Shown here in pieces: positions 9,197 to 17,786 of a DNA stretch of 64,000 bases (its first letter is position 1; each line of letters starts with the position of its first letter). Under the pieces are notes generated by a model. It had not been told where the DNA came from, did not search any database, and worked only from the letters and a program-made list of their open reading frames with translations. A program made the position numbers and the translations under genes. Source of the stretch: Corynebacterium macginleyi (lineage in GTDB: Bacteria > Actinomycetota > Actinomycetes > Mycobacteriales > Mycobacteriaceae); assembly GCF_003688935.1 (NCBI RefSeq), contig NZ_REGE01000004.1, positions 85,406-149,405 of the forward strand, written 5' to 3'.

Positions 9197-10561
9197 ATGC
9201 AGACTTCCTTCGGACTTGCCTTTATAGGGCTGGCCATCATCGTTGTGACGGTGGGCATCCTTATCCGCGGCCGCGTTAATCCCATTATTCCTATGACCCT
9301 GGTTCCCGTCATCGGTGCTCTGATAGCAGGTTTTGGCATAGAAGACATTGCGAATTTCTTTGGCGAAGGCCTAAGCTCTGTCATCAACATCGTCGTGATG
9401 TTTATCTTCGCCATTATCTTCTTCGGAATTTTGCACGATGTAGGGCTTTTTACCCCGGTGATCCGCAGCCTTATCACGGCGACTCGCGGCAATGTCCTGG
9501 CCGTGACCATAGGTACGGCCGCTATCGGTATCGTGGCGCACCTCGATGGTTCTGGGTCTACCACCTTTCTTATTACGATTCCCGCTTTGTTACCGCTGTA
9601 CCGCGCGCTGCACATGTCGCGGTATGTCTTGATCGCCATCGTGGCGCTCGCCGCGTCGGTAATGAATATGGTTCCGTGGGGCGGGCCACTGGGGCGTGCC
9701 GGTGCAGTGGTTGAGCAAGCCCCGAACGACATCTGGCTACACCTACTTCCCATCCAAGGCGTGGCGGTGTTCCTCATCTTTGTCATTGCCGCCGGTTTGG
9801 GGTGGCGCGAAAAAAGCCGCTTGGCCAAGTTGCAAGAAAGTGGCGAGATTAAAGGTGCCATTTCTGTGGACGTGAATTCCTTGGCGGATGATTTTTCCGC
9901 CAAGCAGGCCGGGGAACAGCAGAAATTAGGGTTCAGGTACCGGAAATCCCGGTGGGTTACTATTGCGAATATCGTCGTTGTCTTGGCCGTGCTCGCAGCC
10001 CTGCTTTCGGGGTTGTTGCCGCCGGCACCCGCGTTCCTCATTGCTAGCACTATTGCCTTGGTGGTGAACTTCGACGGTGCGATGGAGCAGGGTGATGCCC
10101 TGCGGCGCCACGCCCCCAACGCTTTGTCTATGGCCGGAGTTATCATCGCGGCCGCGATGTTCTTGGGCGTGCTCAATGAGACCAAGATGCTGGAAGAAAT
10201 CGCGCTGAGCCTGGTGAACGTTTTGCCGGAAAGTGTGGCATCGTATCTACACGTAATTGTGGGATTCTTTGGGGTGCCGCTGGATCTGTTGACCTCTACC
10301 GATGCGTATTATTTTTCGGTACTACCCATCGTACAAGGCACGGTTGAGTCCTTCGGAGTCAGCGGGATGGGCGCTGCGAGCGCATTAATTATCGGCAATG
10401 TGGTGGGCACCTTCGTCTCCCCATTTTCACCGGCGCTGTGGTTGGCACTGGGGCTGGCGGATGGTCAGATGGGCAAGTACCTGAAGATAGCGTTCCCCAT
10501 CGCATGGGCATTTTCTATCATCCTCGTCGCCATTGCATTCTTTACCGGGATGCTGGCCTAG
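9197..10561 (+). CDS. CitMHS-family citrate/carboxylate symporter
   Basis: A 454-residue inner-membrane protein with about twelve helices, most like the CitMHS family, which imports citrate complexed with a divalent metal in exchange with or together with protons. The LDGSGSTTFLITIPALLPLY segment and the SALIIGNVVGTFVSPFSPAL segment are the two conserved re-entrant regions. A charged cytoplasmic loop lies in the middle (about residues 205-245). The ATG is set by TAAAGGAGCGCA. The 160 bases before it, after the upstream terminator, are free of genes and contain a small TGGCGT/ACGCCA stem. Confidence 0.85.
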   Translation: MQTSFGLAFIGLAIIVVTVGILIRGRVNPIIPMTLVPVIGALIAGFGIEDIANFFGEGLSSVINIVVMFIFAIIFFGILHDVGLFTPVIRSLITATRGNVLAVTIGTAAIGIVAHLDGSGSTTFLITIPALLPLYRALHMSRYVLIAIVALAASVMNMVPWGGPLGRAGAVVEQAPNDIWLHLLPIQGVAVFLIFVIAAGLGWREKSRLAKLQESGEIKGAISVDVNSLADDFSAKQAGEQQKLGFRYRKSRWVTIANIVVVLAVLAALLSGLLPPAPAFLIASTIALVVNFDGAMEQGDALRRHAPNALSMAGVIIAAAMFLGVLNETKMLEEIALSLVNVLPESVASYLHVIVGFFGVPLDLLTSTDAYYFSVLPIVQGTVESFGVSGMGAASALIIGNVVGTFVSPFSPALWLALGLADGQMGKYLKIAFPIAWAFSIILVAIAFFTGMLA

Positions 10562-10574
10562 GAAGCGGTGGTCC

Positions 10575-10593
10575 TAGAATCCGCCGGATTCTA
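10575..10593 (+). terminator. short hairpin after the CitMHS gene
   Basis: TAGAATCC (10575-10582) and GGATTCTA (10586-10593) form a perfect 8-base stem with a 3-base loop 13 bases after the stop codon. No T tract follows, so it may act with the next hairpin. Confidence 0.4.
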
Positions 10594-10599
10594 CTGCAT

Positions 10600-10625
10600 A
10601 AAAAGGCCCGCAGTTTCCTGCGGGC
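10600..10625 (-). terminator. intrinsic terminator of tRNA-Pro
   Basis: On the minus strand GCCCGCAG (10625-10618) pairs with CTGCGGGC (10613-10606) and is followed by CTTTTTATG. It lies just beyond the 3' end of the tRNA. Confidence 0.8.
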
Positions 10626-10630
10626 TACTG

Positions 10631-10704
<74 letters not shown>

Positions 10705-10772
10705 GTGTGCTGCTTAAAAGCAGTACTGGAATACTCTAGCGCACGCAGAATAAGATCGACAAAACGGCAGGT

Positions 10773-11660
10773 CTAGTCCACCTCGGTGATCCTCAGTAGG
10801 GTGGCCGAGGGGCGGCAGAATAAACGCACGGGGGCGAATTTAGACGTGCCCAAGCCATTGGAGACGTGCATCTTCATAGGGCCGAAATCGTGCAGACCTT
10901 GTGCGCGCGGGCGGTCGATGCCGCAGTTGGTCACGATGGCGCGCGACCCAGGAAGGCAAATTTGCCCACCATGGGTATGTCCGGAGAGAGAAAGCTGATA
11001 GCCATCGGCGGCGAATTTTTCAAGCACGCGCGGCTCGGGAGCGTGGAGCAGCGCTAGCGATAGATCAGCATCCTCGTGAGGCGGGCCGGCGATTTCGGAA
11101 TAATCGTCCAAGCCATGGTGCGGATCGTCGACGCCGGCCACAGCGAGGCGAACAGTGCCCACCTTGAACTCGTGGCGGGCCTGAGTGCCGTCGTACCAGC
11201 CGTGCTCCATGAAGGCCGCCCGCATGTCGCGCCAAGGCAGGTCAACGTAGGAGGGCTCGCGCTTTTTACCCAGCAGGTACTTGAAGGGGTTGACCGGGCG
11301 CGGTGCCCAATAATCATTGGTGCCGAACACGAATACGCCGGGCCGCGCGAGCAGCGGGCCGAGCGCGCGCAGGGTATCGGGCACGGCTTGCTTATCAGAA
11401 AGATTGTCGCCGGTATTGACCACCAGGTCTGGCTTTAGCGTATCGAGGGCAGAGACCCAGTCAATCTTGGTCTGCTGCCCCGGGATCATGTGCAGGTCAG
11501 AAATATGCAGCAGGCGGAACTCCTCTTCACCGCGCAGGGTGCCCTTGGGAAGGAGGGGAAGAGTATATTCCTTGAGCTCGAATTTTTTAAGCTCGCTAAA
11601 GCCCCAAGCAGCAATACCTAGGCCAGCGGCGACACCGCCAAGAATCCATTGAAGTTTCAC
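10773..11660 (-). CDS. YkuE-like metallophosphoesterase with N-terminal membrane anchor
   Basis: A calcineurin-like phosphoesterase. The metal-binding blocks appear in order: HISDLH, NTGDN, GTNDYW in place of the usual GNHD, and the C-terminal GHTHGGQ. A hydrophobic helix at residues 5-22 anchors it with the catalytic domain outside or at the membrane. Start GTG 11660 gives 295 residues and puts the helix at the end; the open frame continues upstream but crosses the divergent promoter region. Substrate unknown; Asn/Asp in the third block still provides a ligand. Divergent from the YqeY gene. Confidence 0.8.
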   Translation of the reverse strand: MKLQWILGGVAAGLGIAAWGFSELKKFELKEYTLPLLPKGTLRGEEEFRLLHISDLHMIPGQQTKIDWVSALDTLKPDLVVNTGDNLSDKQAVPDTLRALGPLLARPGVFVFGTNDYWAPRPVNPFKYLLGKKREPSYVDLPWRDMRAAFMEHGWYDGTQARHEFKVGTVRLAVAGVDDPHHGLDDYSEIAGPPHEDADLSLALLHAPEPRVLEKFAADGYQLSLSGHTHGGQICLPGSRAIVTNCGIDRPRAQGLHDFGPMKMHVSNGLGTSKFAPVRLFCRPSATLLRITEVD

Positions 11661-11703
11661 AGCTTCTACACTACCTGCCCCAAATGGCCGTATATTGAAA
11701 GGC

Positions 11704-12168
11704 ATGAGCGAGCTAAAAGATACTATTCGAGCGGATCTGAAAACGTCGATGAAGGCCAAGGAAAAACAGCGCACCAGCGCCATTCGCGCGCTGCTGGCGG
11801 CAATCCAGGCTGAGGAAACTACTGGCTCCCGCCACGAGCTGGAGGATGAAGACATCCTCAAGGTCATTGCGCGCGAGATTAAAAAGCGCCGCGAGTCCGC
11901 GGAGGTCTATGAGGAAAATGGCCGCCCGGAATTGGCAGAGGCTGAGCTTGCCGATGTCCCCTTTTTCGAGGCCTACCAGCCGCGCCAGCTCGATGACGCA
12001 CAGCTTAAGTCATTGGTAGAAGAAGCAATTGCCGAGGTAGAAAAAGAAAATGGCGAAGCACCCACCATGAAGCAGATGGGTGCGGTGATGAAGGTCGCCA
12101 ACGCAAAGGCCGCCGGCCAGGCCGACGGCAAGCGCCTTTCCGCAGAGGTAAAAGGCCAGCTTAATTAA
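11704..12168 (+). CDS. GatB/YqeY domain protein
   Basis: A 154-residue, very charged helical protein of the YqeY family, which shares the tRNA-binding tail domain of amidotransferase subunit GatB but is made as a free protein; its role is uncertain. It begins MSELKDTIRADL and has the conserved KKRRESAEVYEENGRPELA block. ATG 11704 follows TTGAAAGG. It ends 3 bases from the convergent PBP gene end. Confidence 0.85.
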   Translation: MSELKDTIRADLKTSMKAKEKQRTSAIRALLAAIQAEETTGSRHELEDEDILKVIAREIKKRRESAEVYEENGRPELAEAELADVPFFEAYQPRQLDDAQLKSLVEEAIAEVEKENGEAPTMKQMGAVMKVANAKAAGQADGKRLSAEVKGQLN

Positions 12169-12171
12169 TTT

Positions 12172-14655
12172 TCAGCGGCCGAGGAGATTGCGGATCTCGT
12201 TGCGCAAATTATCGATATCTTGTTGGAAGATTCCAAAGTCCTCAGGAATGAGGTTCCATCCGCCGCCGTTATTTCCTCCCCAGTTGTTGACACCGGTAGT
12301 GCCTGGGCTGCCGGTGTTATTTTGTGTGCCGGTCGTATTCGTACTGCCCACGCCGTTGGAGGGGGGTTGGGTAACAGGGGAGGTGACAGGGGAGCCGTCA
12401 GAAAGTTGCAGGGTAATCTCCGCGCCTTCCTTCTTGCCATCCTTGCCGGTAAGCGCGCGTACCACGCGACCGTAGGGAACACTCCCATCGACGACGCGGG
12501 AGGTCTTTACCACATAGCCCTTGGCCTCAAGGGCGCTGCGAGCCTGTGACTCGGTTTTCCCTCGCATGCTATCGAGCAGCTTATCCCCGGTGGTGCCGTC
12601 GTCGTATTTCTTATTGTAATTGGGTAGCCCGCTCTGGGTAGCCCGCGACAGCTGCGATGCCATGGTGAAAAATGTTTGTGCGGGCTCCAAACCACCAAAG
12701 AGGTTGCCGGTACCGGTGCACTGGCGCACAGGTGAGGTACATAGCGGCTGCGTATCGGTTCCGTCGTTATAGATATAGGGAGCGGCGGCGAGCCCCTCGT
12801 TGAATCCCAAAAACGCCGAGGACTGGTTGGATTCGGTGGTGCCGGTCTTGGCGGCAATGGGGGAGCTAAACCCGGCGGCCAGGGCAGCGTTCTTGGCGGT
12901 GCCCTGTGTGGCGTCTTCGGATAGGGCATTGGACAGGGCGTGGGCCACGTCCTGATCTACCGCCTGCTCGCACGGGGTTTCCTTGAGATAGACCTCGTTG
13001 CCGTTCTTATCCAGGACTTTGTCAATGGGGTTGGGTTCGCACCACCAGCCGTGAGAGGCAATCGTTGCGCCCACATTGGATAGTTCTAGAGGATTTACCG
13101 GATTAGGGCCCAGAGTAAAGGAACCGGAACTGGCGTCTTTCGTGCGCTGCGCGATGGAGGTGTCCTTATCAAAGGTTCCCTTCTCGTCGTAGGAGCGAAG
13201 GCCGAGTCGTACCGCCATATCCACAATGGGTGCCACGCCAATCTGCTCGGTGAGCTTGATAAACGGGGTATTGGGGGAGTGTGCTAAGGCCTCTTGCAGA
13301 GTCATCGTGGCCTTATAATTGCTCGCATTTTCCACGCAGTAGCGGTTGGCGGGGCAGTTATCGGCGCCGCCGTGGCCGAGACCTTCGGCTTCGTAGCGGA
13401 TGGGCACATCCACCGTAGTCTTAATGCCATAGCCAGCCTCGATGGCGGCTGCAGCGGTGAAGGTTTTAAAGACCGAGCCGGCACCATTGCCCACTAAGGA
13501 GTTGGTTTGTGGCAGCAGGGTTTCATTTTTGTCCCGATCCAGCCCGTAGGCACGGGACGAGACCATGGCCAAGACTTTGCGGTCCGACGTACTCGGTTCG
13601 ATAACGTTCATGACCTCAGCGACGCCTTGGGCATTCGGGTGGGTGTGCGACTGTACCGCGAATAGCGCCGTATCTTGCACCTGGGGGTCCAGCGTTGTTT
13701 TTATGGTGTATCCTCCTTGGGCGAGTTGGTCTTGGTCTATGCCCTTCTCCTCGAGGTAGTGCAGTACAAAGTCGCAGAAAAATCCGCGATCACCTGCACC
13801 AATGCAGCCATTATCCAGGGTATTGGGCTGCTTGTTAACACCTAATTTTTGATCCTTGTATTTATCTGCATCCGCTTGCTCCAGATAGCCATTATCCACC
13901 ATGGATTGCAGCACGACGTTGCGGCGGTCCAGCACCTCTTCCTCATTGGTATAGGGGTTGAGGCGCTCCGAGGACTGCACCATGCCAGCCAACATCGCCG
14001 CTTGCGGGACCGTGAGGTCCGCAGCGTGGCTATCAAAGTAGGTCCTCGCAGCGGCTTCCACGCCGTAGGCATGGTTGCCAAAGGAGACCAGGTTGAGGTA
14101 GTTGGTGAGGATTTCTTCCTTGTCCAACTCTTCATTCAGCTGTGTGGCCATGCGCATTTCACGGAGCTTGCGGGTGGCGGATTGCTCGATCGCCGCGGCT
14201 CGTTCTTCATCGTTTTGCGCGGAGACAAGCAAGAGATAGTTCTTGACGTACTGCTGGTCAATGGTGGACGCACCCTGAGATACCCCGCCGGAGGTGAGGT
14301 TGGTCCACAAGGCGCGGAAATTGCCTTGGAAATCTACGCCACCGTGTTTATAAAAGCGCTCGTCCTCGATGGAAACGATGGCGTTTTTCATCGCGTCCGA
14401 AATCTCGTCGCCGTCTACGGGGTGGCGGCGTTGGCGATAGACATAGGCCATATCTTTGCCCGAGGCGTCCTTCACTGTGGTCACGCCCGGGATATTGCCG
14501 GCTGTTAGATCTTGCAGTTCTGACTGCATGGTCTGGTTGGTGCGGGCGATTGCCACGCCCGAAATGCCTGCAAAAGGGGCAAGCGCGAGCGCGATGAGCC
14601 CGGCTACCAAGACTGTGGACAGGGCTATCTTGGACAAAGATTTGAAGACAGTCAC
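12172..14655 (-). CDS. ponA: bifunctional penicillin-binding protein (glycosyltransferase/transpeptidase) with PASTA domain
   Basis: Builds and cross-links peptidoglycan outside the membrane. After a cytoplasmic start and one helix (about residues 8-32) comes the GT51 domain with EDERFYKHGGVDFQG and QGASTIDQQYVKNY, then the transpeptidase with SVFK (catalytic Ser), SPN, and KTGTTES. A PASTA domain (about residues 690-755) and a Gly/Asn/Thr-rich tail follow. Start GTG 14655, behind TAGGG, gives 827 residues. The pon-whiB divergent pair is conserved in mycobacteria as ponA2-whiB4, so this is the PonA2-like class A PBP. Confidence 0.92.
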   Translation of the reverse strand: MTVFKSLSKIALSTVLVAGLIALALAPFAGISGVAIARTNQTMQSELQDLTAGNIPGVTTVKDASGKDMAYVYRQRRHPVDGDEISDAMKNAIVSIEDERFYKHGGVDFQGNFRALWTNLTSGGVSQGASTIDQQYVKNYLLLVSAQNDEERAAAIEQSATRKLREMRMATQLNEELDKEEILTNYLNLVSFGNHAYGVEAAARTYFDSHAADLTVPQAAMLAGMVQSSERLNPYTNEEEVLDRRNVVLQSMVDNGYLEQADADKYKDQKLGVNKQPNTLDNGCIGAGDRGFFCDFVLHYLEEKGIDQDQLAQGGYTIKTTLDPQVQDTALFAVQSHTHPNAQGVAEVMNVIEPSTSDRKVLAMVSSRAYGLDRDKNETLLPQTNSLVGNGAGSVFKTFTAAAAIEAGYGIKTTVDVPIRYEAEGLGHGGADNCPANRYCVENASNYKATMTLQEALAHSPNTPFIKLTEQIGVAPIVDMAVRLGLRSYDEKGTFDKDTSIAQRTKDASSGSFTLGPNPVNPLELSNVGATIASHGWWCEPNPIDKVLDKNGNEVYLKETPCEQAVDQDVAHALSNALSEDATQGTAKNAALAAGFSSPIAAKTGTTESNQSSAFLGFNEGLAAAPYIYNDGTDTQPLCTSPVRQCTGTGNLFGGLEPAQTFFTMASQLSRATQSGLPNYNKKYDDGTTGDKLLDSMRGKTESQARSALEAKGYVVKTSRVVDGSVPYGRVVRALTGKDGKKEGAEITLQLSDGSPVTSPVTQPPSNGVGSTNTTGTQNNTGSPGTTGVNNWGGNNGGGWNLIPEDFGIFQQDIDNLRNEIRNLLGR

Positions 14656-14800
14656 GATAAATACCCTACGTGGTCTGCCTAGTAATGGGGAAGGCGACCT
14701 GCACCCCCTAAAGTGTGACCTCGTAGACAATCTTGCAATCTAGTGAATAGACTCAGGCCACAATGCATGGTAATCCGTCTGGGAAGGAGCACACTCACCC

Positions 14801-15124
14801 ATGACCGTTCGAGTGAAGACTGCGGGAATGTCCAATACAGCCCGAAATCCCGAGCGCGGTGAGTGGGTCACTTTAGCAAAATGCCGCAATGGGGATCCGG
14901 ACGCGTTATTCGTGCGTGGCGCTGAACAGCGCAAAGCCGCTGTCATCTGCCGCCGCTGCCCTGTATTAACAGAATGCCGGGCAGATGCCTTAGATAACCG
15001 TGTGGAATTTGGGGTGTGGGGTGGATTGACCGAGCGCCAGCGCCGCGCGCTCCTGCGCAAGAATCCCCACATCACCGACTGGGCGAATTACTTGGCAAAA
15101 GGCGGCGAACTCGTCGGTATTTAA
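14801..15124 (+). CDS. whcB: WhiB-family iron-sulfur regulator
   Basis: A 107-residue regulator with the four cluster-binding cysteines Cys28, Cys50, Cys53 and Cys59 (C-X21-C-X2-C-X5-C) and the GVWGG turn followed by a basic DNA-binding helix. WhiB proteins bind a 4Fe-4S cluster, react to oxygen or nitric oxide and often bind the main sigma factor. The gene is divergent from the PonA2-like PBP, the same pairing as whiB4/ponA2 in M. tuberculosis and whcB in C. glutamicum. The ATG follows GGAAGGAG. Confidence 0.88.
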   Translation: MTVRVKTAGMSNTARNPERGEWVTLAKCRNGDPDALFVRGAEQRKAAVICRRCPVLTECRADALDNRVEFGVWGGLTERQRRALLRKNPHITDWANYLAKGGELVGI

Positions 15125-15201
15125 CGCGGTCAGAGCGTGTAACTGCTCTCGTAGCGGCGGCAGCGCTCTGGACTGGGGCGGCATAAGGTGGCGTTAATCG
15201 C

Positions 15202-15207
15202 TAGAAT
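15202..15207 (+). promoter_or_regulatory. -10 element placing transcription start at the DUF4177 ATG
   Basis: TAGAAT is followed by 7 bases and then the ATG at 15215. Transcription would begin at or one base before the start codon, so the message is probably leaderless, which fits the absence of a ribosome site. Confidence 0.5.
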
Positions 15208-15214
15208 AAACTTT

Positions 15215-15373
15215 ATGACTAAATGGGAATACGCAACTGCACCAGTACTGACCCACGCCACCAAGCAGATTCTTGATTCTTGGGGTGAGGATGGATGGGA
15301 ACTGGTAGCCATCACCCCTGGCCCGAACCCGGAGAACGTGGTCGCCTACTTCAAGCGCGAGGTGACAGAGTAA
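15215..15373 (+). CDS. DUF4177 small protein
   Basis: A 52-residue protein, MTKWEYATAPVLTHATKQIL at the start and a GWELVAITPGPNPENVVAYFKR core typical of DUF4177, a short domain of unknown function. Its stop codon directly abuts the ATG of the RidA gene, so the two are co-translated or coupled. The same small gene stands before the RidA-like gene in C. glutamicum gene order as I recall it. Confidence 0.75.
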   Translation: MTKWEYATAPVLTHATKQILDSWGEDGWELVAITPGPNPENVVAYFKREVTE

Positions 15374-15832
15374 ATGAGTCTTTCCGCTCGCTTGAAAGAG
15401 TTGGGGGTAGAGCTGCCGGACGTTGCTAAGCCACTGGCTTCTTATGTGCCCGCGTTGCGCGTGGGCAACCAGGTATGGACCTCTGGTCAACTTCCTCTGG
15501 TGGATGGCTCGCTGTCGGTGACTGGCAAGGTGGGTGCCGAAGTCACTACTAAGCAGGCCCAGGAACAGGCCCGCACCGCCGTGCTCAACGCCCTAGCGGC
15601 TGTCGATGCGGAGGTCGGGTTGGACAATATCTCCCGCGTGATCAAGATCGTCGGGTTTGTAGCCTCGGATCCTGGCTACGAAGATCAGCCCGTGGTGGTT
15701 AACGGGGCCTCGGATTTCATTGGGGAGTTATTCGGCGAGGCAGGCAGGCACGCTCGTTCTGCAGTCGGCGTAGCCGCCTTGCCAAAGAACGCTCCTGTAG
15801 AGATTGAATTGATCGTAGAGATCGCTGAGTGA
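15374..15832 (+). CDS. RidA/YjgF-family enamine/imine deaminase
   Basis: A 152-residue member of the RidA superfamily, related to enzymes that hydrolyse reactive 2-aminoacrylate-type enamines. It has WTSGQLPL near residue 36, the QAQEQARTAVLNALAAV helix and the C-terminal RSAVGVAALPKNAPVEIEL signature with the substrate arginine. It is longer than the usual 120-130 residues because of an N-terminal extension, as in the MBL-associated actinobacterial branch. It starts immediately after the DUF4177 stop and is followed by an MBL hydrolase gene 18 bases on. Confidence 0.85.
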   Translation: MSLSARLKELGVELPDVAKPLASYVPALRVGNQVWTSGQLPLVDGSLSVTGKVGAEVTTKQAQEQARTAVLNALAAVDAEVGLDNISRVIKIVGFVASDPGYEDQPVVVNGASDFIGELFGEAGRHARSAVGVAALPKNAPVEIELIVEIAE

Positions 15833-15850
15833 TCGGATAGGCTGGTAGGC

Positions 15851-16666
15851 ATGGAGCACCCCGCATATAGTCAATTGCGTCCCGTAAGCCAATCCGTTGG
15901 CGTAGTTCTTTGTGATAATCCCAGCTATACCGCCCTCGAGGGTACGAATACCTGGATTATTAGTGCCGCTGAAGACTCTCGGTCGATCGTCGTAGACCCG
16001 GGGCCGGAGGATGAAGGCCACCTCAACGTTGTGCATCGCCATGCCGGGGAGGTGGCGTTAATTCTGCTTACCCACCGTCACGATGACCATGCCTCGGGCG
16101 CGCAACGACTTCGACAGATGACCGGCGCGCCCATTCGCGCTTTCGATCTCAACTATTGCAATGGCGCGGAGGCTTTGCAGAAAGGTGAAATCCTGACCTT
16201 GGAAGGCGTTACTCCACAGCTGGAGGTTGTGCACACACCGGGTCACACCGCGGACTCCACGTCCTTTTTTGTGTGGAGCGGGGAGGTGGACAATTCCCGG
16301 CTAGAAGGCATCGTCAGCGGCGATACCATCGCGGGGCGCCACACCGTTTTGCTCTCAGAGACGGACGGCGATTTGGCCGATTATCTCCACGCCTTGGACA
16401 TCCTAGAAACCCGCGGCAAGGATGTTACGCTCTTTCCGGGCCACGGGCCCGATTTGGAAGATACCTCGCAGGTGGCGCGCAAATACATTGACCGACGCCA
16501 TTACCGCTTGGACCAGATTCGAAAGATCCGTGCCCGGCTGGGTGAAGACGTGGATCTGACCACCTTGGTCAATGAAATGTATGACGATGTAGATCCGGTG
16601 CTGCGCCATGCTGCCGAGCAATCTACGCGTACGGCGTTGAAGTATCTCGACGGTACCGATAGCTGA
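15851..16666 (+). CDS. MBL-fold metallo-hydrolase
   Basis: A 271-residue metallo-beta-lactamase fold enzyme of the LACTB2/glyoxalase II type. The metal site reads THRHDDHASG (H-X-H-X-D-H), HTPGHTADS, SGDTIAG and FPGHGP. The C-terminal region is helical, as in LACTB2-like nucleases and Rv3677c, the protein at the same position in M. tuberculosis. Substrate unknown. Last gene of the DUF4177-RidA-MBL unit, followed by a terminator. Confidence 0.85.
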   Translation: MEHPAYSQLRPVSQSVGVVLCDNPSYTALEGTNTWIISAAEDSRSIVVDPGPEDEGHLNVVHRHAGEVALILLTHRHDDHASGAQRLRQMTGAPIRAFDLNYCNGAEALQKGEILTLEGVTPQLEVVHTPGHTADSTSFFVWSGEVDNSRLEGIVSGDTIAGRHTVLLSETDGDLADYLHALDILETRGKDVTLFPGHGPDLEDTSQVARKYIDRRHYRLDQIRKIRARLGEDVDLTTLVNEMYDDVDPVLRHAAEQSTRTALKYLDGTDS

Positions 16667-16718
16667 CGGCACCGGCAGCTAGCTCGGCGCCCGGTAAGTC
16701 GCTGGCTAAACGCTTATT

Positions 16719-16760
16719 CCCTCCGCCCTTGACGCTATGCATGGGCTGGAGGGATTTTTA
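16719..16760 (+). terminator. intrinsic terminator after the MBL gene
   Basis: CCCTCC-GCCC (16719-16728) pairs with GGGC-T-GGAGGG (16743-16753) and is followed by ATTTTTATTT. It separates the convergent MBL and glxR genes and overlaps little of glxR. Confidence 0.75.
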
Positions 16761-16761
16761 T

Positions 16762-17445
16762 TTAGCGTGCGCGGCGGGCGAGGTGTTCGGTATCGATGAT
16801 GAGCACGGACTTGCCCTCGAGGCGAATCCAGCCGCGGTGGGCGAAGGTGGCCAGGGCCTTGTTTACGGTCTCACGGGAAGCACCGACCAGCTGGGCAATC
16901 TCTTCCTGGGTGAGATCGTGGTTGACGCGCAGTGCGCTGCCTTCCTGTACGCCGAAGCGGTTAGCCAGCTGCAGCAGGGTTTTGGCAACTCGGCCGGGTA
17001 CGTCGGTGAAGATGAGGTCCGCCAAGTTGGCGTTGGTGCGGCGCAGGCGGCGCGCTAGCACGCGCAGTAGCTGCTGGGCGATGGCAGGGTGATCGCTGAC
17101 CCACTTGTCCAGCAGCTCGGAGTTCATCGTGGCGGCCTGAACCTCGGTCACGCAGACAGCGGATGAGGTGCGTGGGCCCGGGTCGAAGATAGAGAGTTCG
17201 CCGAACATATCGGAGGGACCCATGACGGTTAGAAGGTTCTCGCGGCCATCCGGGGCGTGGCGGGCGAGCTTAATCTTGCCGGAGGTAATGATGTATAAGC
17301 GGTCACCAGGCTCGCCTTCATCGAAGATGGTAGTACCGCGCGGGAAGCGCACTGTTTCCATCTGCTCGAGAAGATTTTGCACTGCTACGGGATCAACGCC
17401 TTGGAAGATTCCGGCGCGGGAGAGGGTGTCCTGTACGCCTTCCAC
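16762..17445 (-). CDS. glxR: cAMP-responsive global regulator GlxR (CRP/FNR family)
   Basis: A 227-residue CRP homologue: cyclic-nucleotide domain in the first half with the phosphate-binding segment [17 protein letters not shown], dimer helix, then the winged helix with recognition part [18 protein letters not shown]. GlxR binds TGTGA-N6-TCACA sites when loaded with cAMP and controls carbon metabolism, respiration and growth in corynebacteria. The cyclase that makes the signal, CyaB, is encoded at 36897-38429. A GlxR-like site lies upstream (17571-17586). Confidence 0.96.
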   Translation of the reverse strand: MEGVQDTLSRAGIFQGVDPVAVQNLLEQMETVRFPRGTTIFDEGEPGDRLYIITSGKIKLARHAPDGRENLLTVMGPSDMFGELSIFDPGPRTSSAVCVTEVQAATMNSELLDKWVSDHPAIAQQLLRVLARRLRRTNANLADLIFTDVPGRVAKTLLQLANRFGVQEGSALRVNHDLTQEEIAQLVGASRETVNKALATFAHRGWIRLEGKSVLIIDTEHLARRAR

Positions 17446-17570
17446 GTTTTACTCCTTGGATGTCGACTGCGAGACGTCATTTAAGTGCTTGGCCCACATC
17501 CTTGTGCGAGCTCTAGAGAGGCACGCTTATGCGGAACCAGCGGGGTAATTTTTAGCGTACCCCATATTAC

Positions 17571-17586
17571 AGTGTAGTTCGTCACT
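17571..17586. promoter_or_regulatory. GlxR-like site upstream of glxR
   Basis: AGTGTAGTTCGTCACT is 16 bases long with AGTG/CACT ends and keeps eight of the twelve consensus positions by my count. It lies 126 bases before the glxR start and could mediate autoregulation. The match is partial. Confidence 0.35.
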
Positions 17587-17668
17587 TTTGCGCACTGCCT
17601 CAATAATAGTCACACGACAGAAATGGGAAAGTTTCAGCCTTTTAGGTTTACAGCCAGCGGTTTTCTGG

Positions 17669-17758
17669 CTAATCCCCGAAGACAATCGCTTCCAGTTTTT
17701 CCATTAGGAGGGCAAAAAGGGCGATGCCAAGCGGAACAAAAATAACAAGTGAAATCAT
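17669..17758 (-). CDS. 29-residue single-helix membrane peptide
   Basis: An ATG at 17758 opens a 29-codon frame with the features of a real small protein: hydrophobic MISLVIFVPLGIALFALL followed by a charged MEKLEAIVFGD end. GGATGGGA upstream may serve as ribosome site, and TAGGAT could be a -10. It lies between glxR and nth and is divergent from nth; M. tuberculosis has a small membrane protein gene (Rv3675) at that position. Function unknown. Confidence 0.5.
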   Translation of the reverse strand: MISLVIFVPLGIALFALLMEKLEAIVFGD

Positions 17759-17786
17759 GTATTCCCATCCTACTATGCTTGGCGGC

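Noticed and set aside
9184..10185. 333-codon minus-strand open frame
   Set aside because: Opposite the CitMHS gene; composition rich in Arg, Pro, Thr typical of antisense frames.
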